NCBI RefSeq assembly: GCF_023704175.1 | Contig: NZ_CP084530.1 | Location: 2,638,501-2,702,500, forward strand | DNA: 64,000 nt | Source of the DNA: Paenibacillus sp. YPG26 | GTDB taxonomy: Bacteria; Bacillota; Bacilli; Paenibacillales; Paenibacillaceae | Reading direction: 5' to 3' | Shown: piece after piece, positions 59,479-64,000 of the stretch | How the letters are laid out: each line of letters begins with the position of its first letter | How positions within the stretch are numbered: position 1 is the first letter of the stretch | Program-made: the position numbers and the translations under genes | Notes under the pieces: model-generated | What the model saw: the letters and a program-made list of their open reading frames with translations, nothing else | Told to the model about the DNA's origin: nothing | Database searches by the model: none

Positions 59479-61554
59479 TTACAAATGTGATCCATCCTCT
59501 GAGGACTCGTTCACTTTGAATTTGGATAACAGATCTTGAAGCTCCTGCATCATCGTTCCTAAGAACTGTGCCGAAGCCGCTACCTCCTCCATAGAGGCAA
59601 GCTGCTCTTCACTGGCTGCAGCCACATTCTGTGAGCCATCGGAGGCTTCACCCGCAATGTATGCCAGGTTCTCGACTGTGGCACTAATCTGCTCAGAGCT
59701 TGCTGACATTTGCTCAGCTACCGCAGAGACCTCTTGAAGATTCAGGACATTTTGCTGTATTTCCGTATATATCCCTGTAAATGCATGGCCCGCTTCCTCA
59801 ACCCGCACGGTCCCAGCTTGTACCGTGTGTACACCGCTTTGTACAGACGCTGCGGCCGCCGCAGTCTCGCTCTGAATCTTCAGAATAATCTCCCGAACCT
59901 GATCAGCCGATTTCTTGGACTGTTCAGCAAGGCTCCGAATTTCTGCAGCCACAACGGCAAATCCTTTTCCATGCTCACCTGCCCGTGCTGCTTCAATGCT
60001 TGCGTTGAATGAGAGTAAGTTCGTCTTTGAACTAATCTCGGTGATTACATTGATAATGTCACCAATCTCTTCTGAACGGTCTGATAGCTGCTGCATAATG
60101 GAGGCAGTGCCCGTGAACATGTGGTTAACTTCGTTCATTTCCTGAACTGCCATCTGAACCGTCTGATTACCTAATTGAGCTTTCTCTGACGTGCTAAGTG
60201 TAGTCTCATGCAAGGTAGAAGAAGATTCTGCAATTCGCTGAATCCCTGCTGCAAGTTCTTCAAGGGCTCTGGCATTCTCTTGGGTTCCGCGCTGCTGAGC
60301 CTCTGCTCCGGACGCAACTTGCTGTATTGTCAGCGTAATCTCCTCTGATGTCTTGCTTGTCTGATCGGCACTTGCAGCTAGCTGCTCTGAGGTTGATGCC
60401 ACATGCATGGCGTGATCCCTTACTTCTCTAATCATACCGCTTAGCGTTCTGCTGGTTTCATTCAAGCTTGCTGCCATCTGCCCGAACTCATCCTTGGATT
60501 GAACCTTTAAGCTATAAGTGAAGTCTCCTTGCGACATTCGCTCCGCCATCTTGTTAACCCGCTTGGTTAGATTAGCCAAATGATTAGTGAACAGCACGAT
60601 TAGAGCAATGACCAACACAATTCCAACTAGACTGGTTACAATCACTTTGACCATCAATGCATTAACTTTTGAGCTCAACTCCTTATCAGGCAGGACCATG
60701 GCCAGAATCCAATCCGTTTGGGCTAATTTGGCATAGTAGACATGGTTATTTCCGTTCTTTGCCTCATACGCATCCACTCCATGCCCCTGACTAAGCATAG
60801 ATTTGGCGACTCGTGCAAGCTCTATATCTTTACTATCCTGAAGCTTCTGCTTCATAATCAGCCCGGTATCAGGTCCAGCCAGGTAAGTACCGTCCTTGTT
60901 GATCATAAAAGCCCAGCCGGTTTCACCTAATTTAGTATCCTTAATGATATTCTGAATAGTAATTAAGCTAATGTCTCCTGTAGTAACGCCAATCAACTGA
61001 CCTTGGTCATCCAGCGTTGGCATTGAGGCCGTAACCATCGTAGATTGGGTTTTTTCATCAAAGTAAGGATCGGTGTAGGCAAGCCCTTTGTTAGTTGTCG
61101 CCAGCTTATACCAAGCCTGTGAAGGGTAGTTGTAATTAGGATTGCTATAATCATGCGTAACGGAAATCGTTGAACCCGTATGATATGCATAGGAAGAAAA
61201 AAACTTGGTATCTGAGCTGTATTTCTGCGGCTCTAAAAACACTCCTAATCCAAAAGTATCCTTGTTCACCTGTAAGGTGTTCTCAAGCATATGATCATAA
61301 TCGTCTAAGGTAAGCTTTTGATATTGACTTTGCAAGGTTTTGGCAACAGCCTCGGTTATGCTGCTGTGAGCCACCAAGCGTTTTTCAATCCTCTGTTCGG
61401 TCATTTGAAGCTGTGCATTCAATTCTTTCTGGGTCTCATCCAAAAGTAGTGTTCGCGCAGAGAAAAATACAATTCCAGAAATCACAGAATTAATAATTAT
61501 CAAAACAGGCAATATTAATAGCAATGTCTTTATACGGATACTATTCAAATTCAT
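59479..61554 (-). CDS. methyl-accepting chemotaxis protein with dCache sensor
   Basis: 691-residue chemoreceptor. TM1 (about residues 8-30), a double-Cache extracellular sensor (about 40-300, with the conserved [32 protein letters not shown] core and [15 protein letters not shown]), TM2 (about 302-325), HAMP ([36 protein letters not shown]) and the signalling domain with tip [42 protein letters not shown]. dCache receptors usually bind amino acids, amines or carboxylates. Divergent from nothing; IS copy 2 lies 170 bp upstream. Confidence 0.94.
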   Translation of the reverse strand: MNLNSIRIKTLLLILPVLIIINSVISGIVFFSARTLLLDETQKELNAQLQMTEQRIEKRLVAHSSITEAVAKTLQSQYQKLTLDDYDHMLENTLQVNKDTFGLGVFLEPQKYSSDTKFFSSYAYHTGSTISVTHDYSNPNYNYPSQAWYKLATTNKGLAYTDPYFDEKTQSTMVTASMPTLDDQGQLIGVTTGDISLITIQNIIKDTKLGETGWAFMINKDGTYLAGPDTGLIMKQKLQDSKDIELARVAKSMLSQGHGVDAYEAKNGNNHVYYAKLAQTDWILAMVLPDKELSSKVNALMVKVIVTSLVGIVLVIALIVLFTNHLANLTKRVNKMAERMSQGDFTYSLKVQSKDEFGQMAASLNETSRTLSGMIREVRDHAMHVASTSEQLAASADQTSKTSEEITLTIQQVASGAEAQQRGTQENARALEELAAGIQRIAESSSTLHETTLSTSEKAQLGNQTVQMAVQEMNEVNHMFTGTASIMQQLSDRSEEIGDIINVITEISSKTNLLSFNASIEAARAGEHGKGFAVVAAEIRSLAEQSKKSADQVREIILKIQSETAAAAASVQSGVHTVQAGTVRVEEAGHAFTGIYTEIQQNVLNLQEVSAVAEQMSASSEQISATVENLAYIAGEASDGSQNVAAASEEQLASMEEVAASAQFLGTMMQELQDLLSKFKVNESSEDGSHL

Positions 61555-61695
61555 TTATAGGCTCCTTTAATATATTGGTTATATATCGACATTTAGCGAC
61601 AAAATCATTATATCAATTAACCTTTTTTTTACTAAAAGGTGTACTTTATGTGACAATATATTAACTCTCTTTTGAGAAAAATAGACCATAAAAAA

Positions 61696-61723
61696 AGAGC
61701 ACTACCATAAAGGTAGTGCTCTT
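61696..61723. repeat. left copy of duplicated hairpin flanking IS copy 2
   Basis: 28 bp (AGAGCACTACC, spacer ATAAA, GGTAGTGCTCTT), identical to 63258-63285. On the minus strand it is followed by TTTTTTATGG, the U-tract of the original rRNA operon terminator. Confidence 0.9.
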
Positions 61724-61770
61724 AGTCTGAAGACAAAGTTCCGAAAGGAGCAGGTCTACAGACTTTTTTT
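61724..61770 (+). terminator. inward-facing terminator at the 5' end of IS copy 2
   Basis: AGTCTGAAGAC (61724-61734) pairs with GTCTACAGACT (61754-61764) with one mismatch, followed by TTTTTT, upstream of the transposase. Confidence 0.65.
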
Positions 61771-61808
61771 GTAGAATAAGTCAAGGAAAAGGTTGATTCG
61801 AGGTGTAA

Positions 61809-63272
61809 ATGATGATTAGTAAAAATAATTATGAAGGTCGCTTTCAGATTTCTGTGAATGCGCTAGACGACCTTGTGCCTAAGGATCATTTGGTTCGCAA
61901 GTTAGAAAATGCGATCGATTTTAGTTTTATATACGAGCTGGTTCAAGATAAATACAGTGCGGTTACAGGGCGTCCGAGTGTCGATCCCGTAGTTCTGATT
62001 AAAATCGTGCTTATCCAGTATCTATTTGGCATTCGCTCCATGCGCCAAACCATTCGGGAAATTGAAACGAACGTAGCTTACCGCTGGTTCATCGGCTATG
62101 ACTTTACCCAGCCCATTCCCCACTTCACCACTTTTGGTAAAAACTATGTTCGCAGGTTTAAGGACACGGATATTTTTGAATCCATTTTTGCACGTATTCT
62201 GGAAGAAGCTTTAGGGCATGGCTTTGTAGAGCCTGACGTGCTTTTCATGGATGCAACGCATGTGAAGGCAAACGCCAACAAAAATAAATATGAAAAAACG
62301 ATGGTACAGGAGCAAAGCAAAAAGTACCAAGAGCAGCTTGATAAAGAGATTAATGAAGACCGGATCCAGCATGGGAAGAAGCCTTTCGGAAAAAAGCCTA
62401 AGTCCGCTCTGAAAGAAACAAAAACAAGCATCTCCGACCCTGAGAGCGGACTATTTGTAAAGGGCGAAAAAGAACGTGTATTTGCCTACAGTTTTCATAC
62501 GGCCTGCGACCGCAACGGCTTTGTTCTGGGTGCGAAAGTAACTCCAGGAAATGTACATGACAGCCAGGTGTTTGAGGATGTGCTTGAGCTCGTAAAGAAG
62601 TCTCTGGGCAAGCCCACAGCTGTAGCAGTTGACGCTGGATACAAGACTCCCTACATTAGTAAATTGCTGATCGATGACGGGATACGGCCTGTTATGCCAT
62701 ACACAAGACCTCGTACGAAGGATGGCTTTTTCAAGAAGTATGATTACGTATACGATGAGCACTACGATGCCTATATCTGTCCGAACCATGAGTTTCTAAC
62801 CTATGAATTGACGAACCGGGAAGGGTACAAGATGTATCGTTCCGATCCCACAATATGCAAAGACTGCCCCTTCTTGAGTCAGTGTACCGAAAGCAAGGAC
62901 TTCACTAAGCGAATTAGCCGCCATATTTGGGCTGACTATCTGGAAGAAGCAGACCACCTTCGGCATACCGATGAAAACAAACAAATTTACTCACAGCGCA
63001 AGGAAACGATTGAGCGCGTATTTGCAGATCTAAAGGAAAAGCATGGCATGCGATGGACGACTTTACGAGGACTTCGTAAAGTTTCCATGCAGGCGATGCT
63101 CGTTTTTGCTTGCATGAACCTCAAAAAGTTAGCCACCTGGCTCTGGAAGTCCGGTGGCTCAAAGCGATATTTCGCTTTATTTATGATCTCTTACAGAAAA
63201 AAAACAAAGACAAACTCCTGTGTTCCTAACGGGAACAAGGAGTTTGTCTGCAATCTGAGAGCACTACCATAA
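61809..63272 (+). CDS. IS1182-family transposase, copy 2
   Basis: 487-residue DDE transposase, identical to copy 1 through MISYRKK apart from at least one substitution (KRYF here, KRYL in copy 1). Acidic catalytic residues lie in LFMDATHVKANANKNK, VAVDAGYKTPYISKLL and ERVFADLKEKHG. An eight-A run at 63197-63204 sets a different C-terminal frame (TKTNSCVPNGNKEFVCN) from copy 1. The stop codon lies outside the IS, within the duplicated hairpin, so the native protein end depends on the target site. GGTGTAAATG start region identical to copy 1. Confidence 0.93.
   Translation: MMISKNNYEGRFQISVNALDDLVPKDHLVRKLENAIDFSFIYELVQDKYSAVTGRPSVDPVVLIKIVLIQYLFGIRSMRQTIREIETNVAYRWFIGYDFTQPIPHFTTFGKNYVRRFKDTDIFESIFARILEEALGHGFVEPDVLFMDATHVKANANKNKYEKTMVQEQSKKYQEQLDKEINEDRIQHGKKPFGKKPKSALKETKTSISDPESGLFVKGEKERVFAYSFHTACDRNGFVLGAKVTPGNVHDSQVFEDVLELVKKSLGKPTAVAVDAGYKTPYISKLLIDDGIRPVMPYTRPRTKDGFFKKYDYVYDEHYDAYICPNHEFLTYELTNREGYKMYRSDPTICKDCPFLSQCTESKDFTKRISRHIWADYLEEADHLRHTDENKQIYSQRKETIERVFADLKEKHGMRWTTLRGLRKVSMQAMLVFACMNLKKLATWLWKSGGSKRYFALFMISYRKKTKTNSCVPNGNKEFVCNLRALP
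63197..63249 (-). terminator. inward-facing terminator at the 3' end of IS copy 2
   Basis: On the minus strand AGACAAACTCCT (63249-63238) pairs perfectly with AGGAGTTTGTCT (63219-63208), with inner GTTCC/GGAAC, followed by TTGTTTTTTTT. It faces transcription arriving from the rRNA operon. Confidence 0.8.
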
Positions 63273-63285
63273 AGGTAGTGCTCTT
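63258..63285. repeat. right copy of duplicated hairpin flanking IS copy 2
   Basis: Second copy of the 28-bp hairpin, 7 bp after the 5S gene end. On the minus strand it now continues into CAGATTGC of the IS instead of a T-run. Confidence 0.9.
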
Positions 63286-63292
63286 ACTCTTT

Positions 63293-63409
63293 GCTTGGCG
63301 GCGTCCTACTCTCCCAGGACCCTGCGGTCCAAGTACCATCGGCGCTGGAGGGCTTAACGGTCGTGTTCGGGATGGGTACGCGTGGAACCCCTCCGCCATC
63401 GCCACCAAA
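63293..63409 (-). rRNA. rrf: 5S ribosomal RNA
   Basis: Complete 5S gene, about 117 nt. On the minus strand it begins TTTGGTGGCGATGGCG and ends AGGACGCCGCCAAGC, with the conserved CCCATCCCGAACACG and GCGCCGATGGTA blocks. Terminal arms pair (TTTGGTGGCG with CGCCGCCAAGC). It is the last gene of a 23S-5S unit; no tRNA lies between 23S and 5S. Confidence 0.97.
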
Positions 63410-63654
63410 CGGGATTTTCTCGAAGCCTAAGCTTCTGAAAATTAAATTCAGGTATCAGCATCGCCAAATGCTGCAGCTTGTTCCCTCTCCCCGAAGACTT
63501 GCTTCGAAGCAGAAGTGAAGTTTGCTCCCTGAAAACTAGATACGAAACGAATTATGCGTGTTAGTCTTCTTCGTAGCTTCCCCGTTGTTCTCGGGGTCCC
63601 CGCAAAGTATTCGGAATCAGCTGCGAAGCCGTTCTTCACTTTGTGGGGTTATCT
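63410..63654 (-). other. 23S-5S spacer
   Basis: About 245 bp with no tRNA and no gene. It contains short inverted repeats (GAAGACTTGCTTCGAAGC-type near 63500; CCCCGTTGTTCTCGGGG near 63580) and complementary stretches expected to pair around the mature rRNA ends during processing. Confidence 0.6.

Positions 63655-64000
<346 letters not shown>

Larger units (their letters stand above)
61724..63257 (+). mobile_element. IS1182-family insertion sequence, copy 2
   Basis: About 1534 bp, nearly identical to copy 1 at 20218-21751 but in the opposite orientation. Ends are AGTCTGAAGACAAAG and, reversed, CAGATTGCAGACAAAC. It is flanked by a perfect 28-bp direct duplication that is itself a hairpin, the terminator of the rRNA operon to its right. 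It sits 36 bp from the 3' end of the 5S gene. Inward-facing terminator hairpins are present near both ends, as in copy 1. Confidence 0.9.

Noticed and set aside
63226..63639. Short frames across the 5S gene and its spacer
   Set aside because: They overlap the rRNA gene and processing spacer and are not coding.

Overview
The window looks like a chromosomal segment of a spore-forming, low-to-medium GC Bacillales, most likely a Paenibacillus or close relative. The reasons are the Bacillales order rsmD-coaD / ylbJ / ylbL / tmcAL / yceD-rpmF-fapR, a YlbJ sporulation membrane protein, a YjcZ-type small spore protein, strong GGAGG ribosome binding sites, many TTG starts, and B. subtilis-like operators (FapR, Zur, an SOS-like box). 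The genus is inferred from gene content; no search was run.

Layout. 1-6.1 kb: lipid-synthesis regulator FapR (partial, with its own operator), L32, YceD, TmcAL, YlbL, YlbJ, CoaD and RsmD. 6.3-6.5 kb: a probable free-standing structured small RNA. 6.6-8.8 kb: a three-gene operon (45-aa membrane peptide, ArsB/NhaD-like carrier, protein with three Sm-like repeats). 9.1-12.7 kb: small sporulation-type genes, then an unusual agr-like unit (AgrC-like receptor without kinase, AgrB, cysteine-free AgrD), then a cation diffusion facilitator. 13-19.6 kb: GH25 lysozyme, TPR protein, MarR/MMPL exporter pair, acetyltransferase and a small helical protein. 19.8 kb: a 72-aa protein with 33 methionines. 20.2-21.8 kb: an IS1182-type element in the rpiA terminator. 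21.8-36 kb: rpiA, two exporters, HelD, gluconokinase, AI-2E-type permease, PPK2, lactonase and two Gfo/Idh/MocA oxidoreductases. 36-44.9 kb: lone LytTR regulator, AT-rich solo QueC, HIT protein, mutarotase, YdjM-like protein with an SOS-like box, fumarase, hydrolase, L,D-transpeptidase, MerR/carboxymuconolactone decarboxylase operon and a degenerate J-domain membrane protein. 45-61.6 kb: two chemoreceptors, DUF4349 lipoprotein, ABC exporter, AraC regulator, an FMN riboswitch controlling an EamA transporter, PfkB kinase, MFS exporter, DsbA-like protein, a Zur-controlled set of alternative ribosomal proteins, ThuA and an aldo/keto reductase. 61.7-63.3 kb: a second copy of the same IS in the terminator of an rRNA operon, whose 5S and 3' 23S genes fill the right end on the minus strand.

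Main themes. (1) Both IS copies are flanked by duplicated host terminator hairpins. Each also carries inward-facing terminator hairpins at both ends, so insertion may leave host transcription ends functionally intact. The copies are inverted about 40 kb apart. (2) The agr-like operon combines a kinase-less receptor with a serine-type pro-peptide and has no kinase or response regulator beside it. (3) Several regulatory sites are readable directly: FapR, Zur, MerR (19-bp spacer), a MarR-type palindrome, an SOS-like box and an FMN riboswitch. (4) FapR seems to lack a normal start codon where its ribosome binding site points.
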